Source: Psilocybe azurescens
Taxonomy: Eukaryota; Basidiomycota; Agaricomycetes; Agaricales; Agrocybaceae
Direction: 5' to 3'
DNA length: 35,604 bases
NCBI GenBank assembly: GCA_023853785.1
Contig: JAJIRX010000261.1
Span: 1 to 35,604, forward strand
Shown here: positions 1 to 10,706 of the stretch, piece after piece
How positions within the stretch are numbered: the first letter of the stretch is position 1
Layout of the letters: each line of letters opens with the position of its first letter
Notes under the pieces: generated by a model
What the model saw: only the letters and a program-made list of their open reading frames with translations
Database searches by the model: none
Told to the model about the DNA's origin: nothing
Position numbers and translations under genes: made by a program

Positions 1-984
1 GCTGGTTGACGTAACAAGGCAATGTTTACATCCTGTTGAAGAGAACTTTGGGTCCTGTGGGCGACAGCTCAGCAAGTCAGCGCAAATCAGAAAGTTCTGC
101 GATCCATTAGGTATGCGCCCCAGCCGAGTTTGGGAAATTGAATGTTAATCACTACATCATTTAGCGAAGGCTCCAAAAGCGCGTATTCCCCAGCTTGAGC
201 GGTTTTCTTGAACAGGCTAACTTTTCAACAGAATATTGGATGAACTTGGGGATGAGCACGGCTTTTGACGACCATGCTTTGATCAACTGTGTTTCCCGTA
301 TTCACAAAGACATTCTCAAAGTCTGGAATTTCAATGATCCATTGAACGTTAGTAGCTATATTATCTGACTCGAGACCTATTTAGCTGACACGTTTCTAGC
401 TTCTTTCGGGAGTAGATTTCTTCGCACAGATGGTGCAACTTGTTGAACCAGTATTGAATGAATACGAGGCCACAATTAGATTGTTGGTAAAGTTTAAACT
501 GAATACTCCCCATCTAATTACTTTGGATCTAGTGATGACCGGCTTTCACATTACTCGGATATAATGTCCCTCGCAAGAGCAGTGGGTTCCACGTTCGCAC
601 AATTCATGGGTGCTGCCGGGATCAGCATCGTCGCCATCAAGTATCTTTATGGAAAGTACCAAAGAATGTACGTGAGACCTGCTTCGATTGCGAACCCATT
701 TTAATTTTGGACAATTACATAGCCCGTTGACTGCACGATACCTCGGAACATACATTGTCGATCTCACATTGATTCTCCATCAAATTTTTACTCACACACT
801 CCACATGGACCCACCGAGACCTGTGTCTGCGGAAATAATCTCTGGCATAGTAGCGTGTCACAAAGATCTTCATTCCAAGGTGATACACCAGCGTGTTCAT
901 GCAATGACGTCTGGAAATGTTACTGCACATTTTGAGACCGAAATTGCAGGTTTGATTAAAGAGTTCTTAAAAATTGAATCTTGA
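1..984 (+). pseudogene. C-terminal exons of a G-domain (P-loop GTPase-like) protein, 5' cut by window, possibly decayed
   Basis: Several short exons read in series on the plus strand: about 194-347 (contains YWMNLGMSTAFDDHALINC and IHKDILKVWNF), 400-486 (FFAQMVQLVEPVLNEYEA), 533-667 (SLARAVGSTFAQFMGAAGIS), and 723-984, which ends at TGA. Introns 348-399 and 668-722 have GT-AG ends, and the last one is in phase. The wording resembles the region after the GTPase domain in basidiomycete G-domain proteins, which often have a hydrophobic stretch followed by YIVDLTLIL. The GTPase motifs themselves would lie before base 1. Two joins (near 110-194 and at 486/533) are out of phase by one base with the obvious splice sites, so the copy may be decayed or the exon limits misjudged. 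Family assignment is from memory of the motif pattern. Confidence 0.5.
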
Positions 985-1137
985 TACGAAGTAACGAAGT
1001 GGTTGTGATAATGAAATTTCACATGTATTTACTTGTTGATCCTCAATGTTGTACAATTGAAATTATAATGGTAACGCAAATCCAACTTGGTGTCGTAGGC
1101 CACCGTTCCGCGTGGCAATAAGGATTTTGCTCGCTAA

Positions 1138-2448
1138 GTACAAAGTCGGAAAATCACGAAATGCCTTGCAAGGGTTGAAAAGCCTAAAAGCCACAGGCTC
1201 TCTCAGAAAGTCTCATCCATTGTGAGCAAAATTCGCTGGACCTGGTACGTGGACTCCGAACCACCAAACACCATTTATAACGCGATCTGGTTGCTTACAT
1301 TCCTGTCAGATTTACGTCTGTACCTCGATTACGACAGACTATTTGACCGACTTGTCACGAACGTGGGTCGTGTCTTGATAGATATCGAGAAGAATCCACG
1401 CCTATTATCGAATATCGACTGGAGCAAGATTCGAATACATGGTGGCGAGTGGCCTGATAAACCTGTGAGAATCTGGAAAGTTGAAATCTATTGCTCATAT
1501 TTTACATATCCATTCTCATCTTAGAGCGACCTGATTACATGGCTCCTTGACTGTGTTAAAGGATTGGAAGAAGATTGCAAAGCGCGTAACATGGCAAAGC
1601 GCGTCGTGGTATTCAGATTTACGTCGACTTGTTCATCGGTTGTAGTAAATGCTTATCTTCACCTCATGCTTGTCGAGCTATTATATCAGATAGCATCAGC
1701 CTTCGACTCTTGTGCTAACTATCATTGCACTCAGGCATTCGCGCAAGCTTTATACAAACTCTGCGATTGACCGGAGTACATCCAACCCCTCCGAGACGAA
1801 GCCCAAACCGTCCGATAAAAAACACAGGGCAAGGAAAATGATCCAAGGAAGTTGTAGGCGAGATGTTCACGACGGACAGCTTCCTCCGCGAGACGCAGAG
1901 GTAAAATATGGGCTCGATCTGGGTACGCTTCTTCTGCTCGTCCCCTACCCCAAACTTTCCCAATTAAAAAATATGACGTATCGAAAAAATAGTTCTTCTC
2001 AGCAGACGCGTCCTCCAGCCGTTCACGTTCTCCGATGCGCAGGGCACCACGACCCCGGCCGGCATGCACCTGTGCGTCAACGCGTAGGGGAACCATTGGG
2101 ACGATGCGTATTATCACGACCCGCCTGCAGACGTTTTTGACGGGTTCCGGTTCTCGTTCCCCATAGGAGGCGGAGAAGACGCCTAAAAGGACCGGCGGCA
2201 GCAACCGCTCATGGCAACATCCATGCTGGAGTAACAACGCCTTTGAGCATGGGAGGCCTGCTTGGTGGGTTGTTACCTCCTCCCTTCCCTCCGACACCGT
2301 ACTCACTCCGAACCACCCATGCAGTCCAGGCCGGTTCTTCGCAGTCACCGAGCTGAAGTTCATGATCGAATACACGCTCACGACATACGACTTCACGTTC
2401 TCGTCCGAGTTCGCGAAGGCGAAGCCGCAGATGGCGTGGTTCGAGTAA
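1138..2448 (+). pseudogene. Decayed cytochrome P450
   Basis: P450 landmarks appear in the right order but in different frames. EWPDKP at 1447-1464 is followed by intron 1465-1524 and then SDLITWLLDCVKG, as in the linker before helix I of basidiomycete P450s. FAQALYKLCD and PEYIQPLRDEA (about 1739-1810) follow but are separated by an in-frame TGA at 1768. The K-helix ExxR is in SFLRETQR (ending about 1901). LQPFTFSDAQGTTTPAG is followed by TAG at 2085 and then FDGFRFS, the PERF-like region. The haem-ligand cysteine is at 2320-2322 in HPCSPGRFFAVTELK, and the frame closes at TAA 2446. In life the family uses haem and NAD(P)H-derived electrons to oxidise small molecules at the ER. Two stops, at least one frameshift and the lost N-terminus make this a relic. 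Family assignment is firm; the CYP family is not determined. Confidence 0.85.
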
Positions 2449-2693
2449 AAGGTTATACCTGACAAAAGCGTCAAGCTGATATCTACTGTATTTAATTACA
2501 ATTCCCTCATCCAAAACTCGAATTATATATCATGAAAATCATGTAACATCAATCAAAAACCCTTGAAAATTATACACCTGTGTAGATAGCATCTGAATCC
2601 AACTACTCTATGTAGTAGCTCATCAATGTCCCGAGTCCAGACAGTCTAAGTTCATGAACACCATTCCATCTCTCCATCCCTAATTATACTAAC

Positions 2694-2966
2694 ATGGATC
2701 GATCGTCAAAGATACAGAACCCTACATACGATATCTATCTTCTTGTTGATTCTCGCCAATATGATGGTGACTTTATACAAGATCAGTCTGCAAGTTGCTG
2801 TGTTGACTCATGCGCAAATAAGAACCAGCTGAATTTCCCTTTCGTTCTGTCATCCAAGGGCTTTCGACCCATTCCAATAGACCTCGATAATATGGTAAGC
2901 AACATTGTCTCTCTCGAACATATATTAAAGAATCATGAATGCACAGTCATCGTCATGAAAAAATGA
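2694..2966 (+). CDS. Small unrecognised ORF (90 aa)
   Basis: An ATG-started frame of 90 codons. It contains YDIYLLVDSRQYDGDF, a CCVDSC pair of cysteines and FRPIPIDLDNM. I do not recognise a family. Codon use and composition are balanced and unlike the simple-sequence DNA after it, which mildly supports real coding. A GTAAGC at 2895 could be an intron donor, in which case the C-terminal 24 residues shown by simple translation are wrong. It lies alone between the P450 relic and the 3' end of the large minus-strand gene. It could be an exon of a decayed gene rather than a complete one. Confidence 0.3.
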   Translation: MDRSSKIQNPTYDIYLLVDSRQYDGDFIQDQSASCCVDSCANKNQLNFPFVLSSKGFRPIPIDLDNMVSNIVSLEHILKNHECTVIVMKK

Positions 2967-3587
2967 TTGAATTACTTCGCAAAATGTACATGTATCCACG
3001 GCTGCATAATATGTACAGAAAAATGCATAAGGGGTCGTACTCGTACTCGTACTCTATGTGAACGGAACGCAGTGGAAATGCTGAATAGAAAGCCAGGTGT
3101 GCATACATGTAAAGACATTGTAATGGAGGGAAGGGAATCGATAGCGTAGAATAGAATAGAATAGAATGACGAGTATGTATGTACAATGAATAGATAGGGA
3201 TAGGACAGGGCAAGTAAGATAGGATAGGAATTGAAAAGAGGGAGAGGATGAATGGAATCGAAGTCGGAATTGAGAAGCTAGCTAGCTGTGGTAGGATAGG
3301 ATAGGATAGTAAGCAAGAAAAAAAGGCAAGCAAACAAGCGAGAGAGAGAAAGCGAAAGCGAAAGCAAGAACTCAGGAATCGGAAAACCATACACACAAAA
3401 AAACATGAACTCTTAATTCTCTTCACTCGTGACAACTCAACTCAACGACCGGCTAAGACAGCATCACCTGCACTCGCACTCACACCGCCAGAACGACCCC
3501 GCCGTTGCTGACGGCCGGTGCTAGCACGCACATTGACAACTCCATCGCGATCGACCGACCGCTCCCGCTCCCTCTCCAAGCCCGCAT
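2967..3587. repeat. Purine-rich simple-sequence tract
   Basis: Gene-free stretch beyond the 3' end of the minus-strand gene. It contains a short (TAGAA)n run at 3147-3168, TAGGA repeats around 3293-3309, alternating CGTACT copies near 3035-3053, and AG-rich DNA to about 3370. Seen from the minus strand it is a long pyrimidine tract, so it may be the transcribed 3' flank of the large gene. An open frame on the minus strand (2953-3435) is low-complexity and not credible as a gene. Confidence 0.6.
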
Positions 3588-6500
3588 TCACATTTCCATC
3601 TTCATACCATGCATCTGCCCCACGCCCATAGGCACGCCCCCACGAATTTGAGTCTGCGTATACTCAGACGCAGACGCAGTCGCAGGAGTAGGACGCGAGG
3701 GGTTGCCAGACGCCGGATAGGATTCCCAGTCTAGCTCCAGATCGAGATCGATGTTCTGATTCTCCCCGTCGGGATCGTCGGTCCCATTCGCATTCGCATT
3801 GGCACTCGCACTCGCACGAAGAGCAAGAGTAAGAGCGCGCGTGCGCGCCTCCAACTCGCGCTGCATGCGCACGTACATCTGCCGATCGCGGACGGGCTGT
3901 TCCTGTTCCCGCTCGCGCTCGCGCTGCCTCTGCGCCTCCTCGAGTGCGTCGACCTCGATGCCCGCCGGTGGCAATGCGGGTGCGGATACCGGTGTTAGTG
4001 CCGGCTGTTGCGTCGATGCCGTCGCCGCCGCCGCCGCTCTATCTCGTTGGTCTTGTTGGTCGTGTTGATGCTGCTGCTCACGCAGTGCATGAAGGGGAGT
4101 GTAGCGGATTTGTCTCCGGCTGCGGCTGCGGCTCCACTCCCAATTCATGTGCAGTCGTATACATCCGCCTCTCGGCCCCAGCCCCAGCCCCAGTCCATGT
4201 GAGTGGTTCTCGCTCCCGCTCATGCTCCAAGAAGTTCCTCCGCCATGCCGTCCACGCACCCAGCGCATGCTCCTCGTCCGCAGGCACATTCGCAACAAAA
4301 GCGCCTGCATCCCGGTCTAGCCTTTGCATCTCCTGCCTCTCGCGATCGCCTAGTACGCGCTCGTAGTCTCTTTCAGTTTGGGCATCCATTCTCTGCATTT
4401 CTGGGCTCTCGAGGGCGTCTATCCGCGCCCTGTCCGCATCCGTTGCCATCGGAGTCTCCCGCCTCTGCAGCTGCAGTGGCTGCTCATTCCCAACCCGAGC
4501 CCGAGGCTCAGCCTCACGAAGAGAGTTTATAAGGTCTTCGAGTGTCGTAGAAGAATCATTAGAAGGAGAAGGAAGTGACGAAGGACGAGATGAAGCGAGC
4601 AGCAGCGACATGACCGGCTGTGGTGAAGCTGAGGAGGGTGCTCCTACGCGTGTCCGTGATGGAGACCTTCTCCTCATGCGCGGGGGTGCCCGAACAGCAG
4701 GAGCAGGAGGGGCATCATCAGAACCAGAAACACCACCAGCACCACCAGTGCCAGCCGCAACGACACCGTCGATGATGCGCACGGCCTCCGCGGGCGGGTA
4801 TGTGAGCGCAACGACCTCCGAGACACGCGCGACCAGCTGCTCGGTCGCCTGGTTGGGGTATATCCGCGGTCGCCGTGTAGGTGGGGCGGGACGATGTGTC
4901 GTTGTTGTTGTTGTATTGCCATGATCGTCTTCAGTCTGATTAGAAGATCCCGCGTCAGAGATATCCAGCGCATGCATTGGGATCGGGATCTGCTCCGGCG
5001 AGGCGACAGTCGCGCCTCCAAGCACCGTGTCCGTCTCTCCGCGGATGACCCGCGAGAGCATCTCGAGTCTGCGCGTCGCCCGGTCCCTTTCCGCCGTGAG
5101 CGCTCGTAGCATACGCACTGCGTTGCCCAGCTCGTTTCCTCTTACTCCTACTACTTCTCCCGCGCCTCCTAATCCTCCAGCTCCTCCTGCCGGGGTATCA
5201 GGAAACCCCAACGCCGCGAGTATATCAGGCAACGGCAACGGCGTGAGCACGTCCGCTACCCCGCCGCCGCCAGCCGCGCTCCCATTGGCATCATCGGGGT
5301 GCCAATTATACTTGTCGCTTCCCCGTCGCCGCTGGAACCTCGCTCTCATTTTCGATCTCAACCCCAGCACCAGCACCAGACGCAACACTTGAAGTCGCCG
5401 AGGATGTAGAAGCTGACAACGGCGAAATCCCGACAGCGGTCACGCACTCCGCCCAGAACGTGTACACCACCCGCGCATTGTACCGCGGCGCGCCCGTCCG
5501 CGCGTCGTACGTCGTCGTCGATGGGCGTGGCAGCCAGTATTCGGGGCCCACCGGCGCGTGTATGCGCCTCGTGGCCGATGTCGATGTCGATGTCGAAGTT
5601 GGTGCCAATGCTGGCACTGAAGGAGCAGATACCGCTAACACACCAGCCCCAGCACCAGAAGGAGGCAGAGGTGAGACAAACCACTGCTGCAGGTCCGCAA
5701 GCATGTCACGCTCCCGGTCGGTGAATTGATTGGTGTTGATGTTGGCAGCCGTGAGCAAATCTCGTATCCGAAGGGTGTTGATATTGGGGGCGGGGTTGGC
5801 ATTGGGGGCGGCATTGGCGACAACGTTGACGTTGTTGTTGCTTGCATTGCCCGCATCCGCATTCGCGCTTTCACCACCTGCACCACCCTCTCCGCCCTCA
5901 GCCGCCTGCCTCGCCCTCGCCCTCTCCCTCTCCTCCATGCGCAACCTCACCCGCCGCCCGCGGAATGTCTCGCTCGCGTCCCCTCCCGCGCCCTCGCCCA
6001 CCGTCCCCACGCCCCTGCGCCTCAGTGGCCCCGCGCCTATCAGCCCCAACGGACTCGGAGTCTCCCCGCACGCAGCCCTCGCACCGGACTCGCACCCCTA
6101 TCCATCCCCGCCCACACACCTGCATCAAACACGGCCCTCCTGTCCCGACCCGGTCCTATCCCTATTGTCGGCGTCGGCTGTTGCTGGGTTCCAGTTCCAG
6201 TTCCAGCTGCCTGTCCGCGTTGGTTTCGATTTTGAGTTCCAGTCGCACTCGCACCCGCACTCGCATTGATGCCGCCGCGCGCACGAGCACGAGCCGTATT
6301 TGCGCGTGGACGGCTCCGAGCAGAGAGCGCTGCGACAGACGCGGCGTGGAACGTCGCGCATGCCAGCGTAGGCGACGCACGGGCGGTGGCGCAGGGTGTG
6401 TATCGCGTGCCGAGGGGGTTGCCGCTGTGTTGTTAGAGGAGGGGAGGGAGGGGTTAGATGGGTTGGAAATAGAGAAAATGAGAAAGAGAAAGAGATGAAG

Positions 6501-9027
6501 AAAGGGGTAAGAAGGAATAAAGGGATAGAATAGAAAATACGGATAGAATAGAGTAATAATAATAAAAAGGAGAAAAGCACGCACCAAACAGCACAACCCA
6601 CACACTCCCTCACGCACCCACATTGCGCGCGGAGCACACGCGTCGTGTCGGCCTCCATCGGGTGCGCGAGCCTGTCGTACCAGCGTTCTCTCTGGGGATC
6701 TCCCGCATGCCCTGGAGCCTGAGTCCGAGCCTGATCTTGAGCCCGACGTGGGCCCTCCCTCCGCGAAAAATAAACAGGGTCCATCGGGACGACCACACCC
6801 TCCGCCGGCCCATCCGCTGCGTAGGTGTGGGCAACTGCATTGCATTGGCTAGTGTGATCGGCGGCGCGTGTGCGTTTGCGTGTGCGTGTGCACCCATTGT
6901 CCCATCCCCATTCCCATTCCCAGCAGGAAGTGGTGGAGGGGAGGATCCCACACAGGAAATCCACAGGACGATTCAACCCCGCACTAGCATTGGCCCTCGC
7001 AGCGCCGCCGCCGCCCGCGCCCCCAGCTCCGCGCATGTACGCAGCCGACAGGAAGTACCACGGCGGACGATGCAGATGCGGGCGCGTGCTTGAATTAGGA
7101 GGAGCAGTCCGTGCGCGCGGGACGGCGCGCGCATGCACATGCACGAGCGCACCGCAGCCCGTCGATGCGGATGCGGATGCGGATGTCGATGCACCTTCCC
7201 CTTGCGCGTTTTCATCGTCGGAGCTGAAGAATCCGGGGGTGGGTGGGTAGTTGTGGTCATGCTGGATGGTGAAGCGCCGCAGATGAGGATGAAGCTCTCG
7301 AGCTCGGGCTCAGACGCAGGTACAGGGAAGGGTAAGGGGAAGGTGGATTGCTGGTTGACGGCAGAGGGTTCGGAGGTGGTGATAATGGGAGCTGTTTGAG
7401 GACGTGTTGGTGCACTTGTTGACGTTGACGGCTCTGGCATTGTCGGCGGCGTCGCCGGTGCTGTTGCTGCTGCTGCTCCTTCCACCTCCTCTCTTACGTC
7501 TTCCTCTCCCATCTCAGACCCAGACCACTCTCTCACCCACTCTCCAGGCACCGGGTCCGGGGCCCATGTGCGGCGCGGCGCCTCTCGATCGCGGTCGAGG
7601 TGCAAATTGTCCACCAGGACAGCACTAGCCTCTGCCTCTGCCCCGCCCCCGCCTCGCCGTCGTCCATCGAGGCTGGCAGAGGCGCGATATTGCTCGCGTT
7701 ACGGGGATCAGGACCCGGGACCGCGAGCAGCGCATCCGCAATCGGCGCGATCCTGCCATCCACTGCATTGTGCGCACTTGTGGGTGCCGGTGCCGTGGCC
7801 CAGTCCCCGTTACCGTTAGCCCTGTCGCCATTATCGAAATAGTCAAAATCAGCGTCATCAAACCTATCGAAGCGATCCTCATCTAGTCCCCCCGCGGTCA
7901 AGGCGTTCATCCCCATCCCCATCATAATCATAATCGTAATCGAAGTCGTGCACTGGGATGTCGTCAGGGAGCCTGCCTACGCTAACGCTGACGCCGGCAT
8001 CAGCAGCAGGTTCGTGCAAAATGCGCAAGGCGCGCGGAGGCGGGGTCGTGGGTAGGGATAGGGGTATTGGAGGTGGGGTAGGGGCAGAGGAGAGGTCGCT
8101 GTCGTCGAATGCGTGGCCACGCCCAGGATCCGGGAGGTACTCGATGGGGTAGGAAAGGAGCGCCCGGGCCGTGCGTACTGCCTCTGCGTATGGATTGGAG
8201 GCGGCGGCGGGCTGAACAGCGGGGTCGTACGCATAAGGGCCGTACGCATAAGGGTCGTACTCGTATTCTGCTTCGTAGTCGTAGTCGTAGTCGTGTTCTC
8301 CCTCTCCCTCTCCTTCTCCATCCCAGTCTCCCTCCTCTTCCCCGTCCCAGTCCCCACCAGCACCCACACCCACACCCACAAAGTCATACAGCGCTCCCTC
8401 GTGCACTATCCCCGGGCCCATGCCCATACCCATGCGCACGGCGCCGCGTCGGCGGAGACGCGACGCCTCCCCTGTGCGCACGAGATCATCGAGCATGATC
8501 GTGTCGTCTGCGTCGGTTACGGTTGGGGATGGTGTGAGTTGAGATGGGGCTGCGATGGGGTCTGACGTAGGGTTTGAGTTCCTAGTGTGAGCTGGGGGTT
8601 GAGGCAGGGCTTGGTGATGCAGGCGTTGACGTCGACGTTGAGGGCGTGGGTGCGGGTGATGATGTTGATATCGATGATGGGAGCATTAACGGCGGAGGCG
8701 CTGACGATGACGATGACGATGACGATGCAGGTGCTGTTGGCGGAGGGAGTGGCGTCGGTGCAGAGTCCGAGACCACGTTCACGCTCGCGGTAATCGTCGC
8801 GGGCACTGGTGGGTCTGCAGAAGCCGCCGGCGGTGGCGAAGAATGCAGATCCGATGGTCGGAGCGTTACAAAGATGGGGGAGACGACGAGCTGGAGGAGC
8901 TGGAGGATGCGGATGACGTAGAAGACGCGTAGGATAGCGTGGACGAGGACGACGCGGACGAGGATGACCGTGATCGCGTCATGATCGGCACCAGTGGTTC
9001 AGATTCTGGTTCTGGTGCTGGAGGCAT
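3588..9027 (-). CDS. Large low-complexity protein of unknown function, about ten exons
   Basis: I do not recognise the family. The start ATG at 9027 gives MPPAPEPESEPLVPIMTRSR and then a serine run; the stop is at 3588. Minus-strand frames join in phase through introns with GT-AG ends: 8815-8869, 8508-8566, possibly one of 77 bases just above 7879, 7638-7702, 7295-7359, 6425-6617 (pyrimidine-rich), 6037-6119, 5332-5386 and 4120-4162. The protein would be roughly 1,550-1,600 residues. Visible parts are Ser-, Asp/Tyr- and Gly-rich stretches in the N-terminal third, tryptophan-containing segments (PPWYFLSAAYMRG, GPEYWLPRPSTTTYDA, RVVYTFWAECVTAVG), a charged likely coiled coil (LRALTAERDRATRRLEM) and an Arg/Glu/Gln-rich C-terminal part. 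No signal peptide or membrane span is clear. The exon chain is inference. The ordered segments with aromatic residues argue for a real gene; open plus-strand frames here are shadows of the G+C bias. Confidence 0.6.
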
Positions 9028-9330
9028 TTCTATCACAATGAGTGGGGGTGCATGTATACTCGAGTATTTGAGTACGTGAAGAGGGTCGGGTCGCAGTTCG
9101 TGAAACCAAGCAAGAAAACAAAGCAAGAAAAGGGGCCAGTTGATGTCGTACTCGAAACTCGGATGCCTCGTGGAATCTACGATCGCAGTCAGTCTGCACT
9201 CTCAACCGACTCGAGCATTCACATGCACAGCGCACCTGAGTATTCTTCGTCTCCCCAAAAAGGGTTGTTCGTGTATATGGTTCGAGTTGGAGTGGCGCTA
9301 AACTAAACTCAAATGCCCGGGGCGTGGGTG
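9028..9330 (-). promoter_or_regulatory. 5' flank of the large minus-strand gene, shared with the tandem repeat unit
   Basis: The DNA just upstream of the start codon at 9027 is homologous to 11655-11940 in the second repeat unit. The upstream flank of the large gene therefore exists in two copies, the second driving nothing obvious. No clear TATA box was seen. The promoter role is inferred from position only. Confidence 0.35.
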
Positions 9331-9470
9331 TAACCATTCGTTAGTCCACACTCTCAATCTCAACTGACTCGAACACTTGCAACGCACCAAAGTATCCCTT
9401 TCCCCCAAAAACGAGTTGTTCGTGTATTTGTGTATATGGTTCGAGTTGGAGTTGCGCTAGACTGAACTCG
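9187..9470. repeat. Internal duplication within unit 1
   Basis: Two diverged copies lie side by side, 9187-9308 and 9339-9470. Both contain an ACTCTCAA..GACTCGA block and end in a GGTTCGAGTTGGAGT block followed by GCGCTA. Unit 2 has only one copy (11820-11935), so this expansion happened in unit 1 after the unit duplicated, or one copy was lost from unit 2. Confidence 0.7.
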
Positions 9471-9479
9471 AAAATGCCA

Positions 9480-9705
9480 TCAGTTCTCCGTGCTTAGTCA
9501 TTCTTGCCCACTGAACTCGATGGGTGTGAAAGGGGCTGCCTTTATTCTTGAACGAGCGCTCACCATCAGGGCTGCATCTTTCTCAATGATTTCCTTGTGC
9601 GGACGCTTTTGCGGTGTATGCACTTTCCTACTTTGAGGTGACACTAGATCGGCTCTATTTATTGACTCGGTTGTCTACTTTTGGAGTTCACCATACCACC
9701 GTCTG
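9480..9705 (+). repeat. Dispersed repeat family R1, copy A
   Basis: Begins with CTCCGTGCTTAGTCAT, continues through a CTGCCTTT block and TCAGGGCTGCAT, and ends in GGAGTTCACCATACCACC. Related copies occur at 11938-12150, 14286-14352 (truncated) and 21412-21618. Two of the four are explained by the tandem duplication; the other two flank the retroelement. I see no terminal inverted repeats or coding capacity. Confidence 0.75.
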
Positions 9706-9745
9706 CACCTGGTCCGATGTATCATCCTCGATGCTTTCCTTCAGG

Positions 9746-10260
9746 GCCGTAGGATTGAATACCACTCGAAGGCTCATAACACTAACGTGTGTCGCACTTC
9801 GTACATTCAACACATAATCTCTCATGTGTATGTTAGCCGACAAATTCCGTCGTCGTCCATTCCTCACAACGCGGAGTACAATGCAGATTACTGCATGGGC
9901 ATATTGCGTGTCCACGTTTCTCCCGCTCTTTTGGACGTATTGAGGGCCAGTGTATCATCATAGAGATGTCTCATATCTCATCACCGTCCTCTCATCACGG
10001 TGGATGTGGCACCGTTGTCAGATCCCAGGCTATACCTGCCTTCGGATCCTTGATCGATCATCAACCACTGACAATGCATTCGGAACTCAATTATACAGAT
10101 CCAACACCTGAACTACGGCCACCGTAAAGTCGTTGCGTACGTCCATAGGCACTCGTTCTCGAACTAGGGCCATAGGTTTGAATACCAATCTCGTAACACT
10201 CAACGTGCGTCGTACTTTTTACTTTCAACACATAATCTCTCATGCGTACATTACAATCCA
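9746..10260. repeat. Second internal duplication in unit 1, about 410 bp apart
   Basis: The blocks 9746-9835 and 10158-10260 both read GGGCC[GA]TAGG..TTGAATACCA and end in CACATAATCTCTCATG. About 320 bp of unrelated sequence lies between them. Unit 2 has a single equivalent at about 12160-12245. No gene is visible in the intervening DNA. Confidence 0.65.
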
Positions 10261-10424
10261 TTGTATGCAATGACTAGCAAAGTAAATATCAACCTGATAC
10301 ACCCATATTCCATGTATTATTTTGATTTTCCTTTTATATCGCTCCAAATCGAATCCTAAACATCTCTGACCTCCATCCTCTCCGAAGACATCTGTCTAGA
10401 CATCCTCGCTGCAAAGCCGCACCA

Positions 10425-10706
10425 TCAATTTCTGATCGCAGTTCCATACCAATTCGCACGCTCACAAGTTCCTGCCTTAATTACTGATCGTGATCCCGGA
10501 TCCAAAGACGTTGCCGCTCCCGCCAAAGTGGTTGTGCGATCCATGGTTGTTTGCTCCCCGGTTGTGCGATCCCCCCTGTTGGTTCCGCTGATCGTAACGC
10601 TTCCCGAGTTCCCGCTGTTGCCGGTTCCAGATAGGGGCACCGCAACAACAGTCTGCGCAACGAGTGCAGAAGCGAGCAAGGCGGCTAGAGTCAAAGAAGA
10701 AAACAT
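10425..10706 (-). CDS. Small secreted protein, copy 1 (93 aa)
   Basis: Start chosen at 10706, where the frame opens with a classic signal peptide: MFSSLTLAALLASALVAQ followed by TVVAVP, with cleavage likely soon after. The mature part is short and Gly/Ser/Thr/Asn-rich (GTGNSGNSGSVTISGTN), with one cysteine near the C-terminus. An upstream in-frame ATG exists but would bury the signal peptide. A six-G run (10571-10576 on the plus strand as C6) separates this frame from a second open frame that reads GGSHNRGANNHGSHNHFGG and stops at 10477. That second frame looks more like the usual Asn/Gly-rich tails of small fungal secreted proteins. Function unknown. It may be an effector-like or cell-wall protein, which is only a guess. 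Confidence 0.55.
   Translation of the reverse strand: MFSSLTLAALLASALVAQTVVAVPLSGTGNSGNSGSVTISGTNRGDRTTGEQTTMDRTTTLAGAATSLDPGSRSVIKAGTCERANWYGTAIRN

Noticed and set aside
2953..3435. Minus-strand 160-codon frame
   Set aside because: It is the translation of pentanucleotide and purine/pyrimidine simple sequence and has no gene-like composition.
3799..8565. Many long open frames on the plus strand across the G+C-rich region (for example 5842-6498, 8113-8565)
   Set aside because: They mirror the minus-strand gene, are dominated by Arg/Pro/Ser/His tracts expected from antisense reading of G+C-rich codons, and do not join through in-phase introns.
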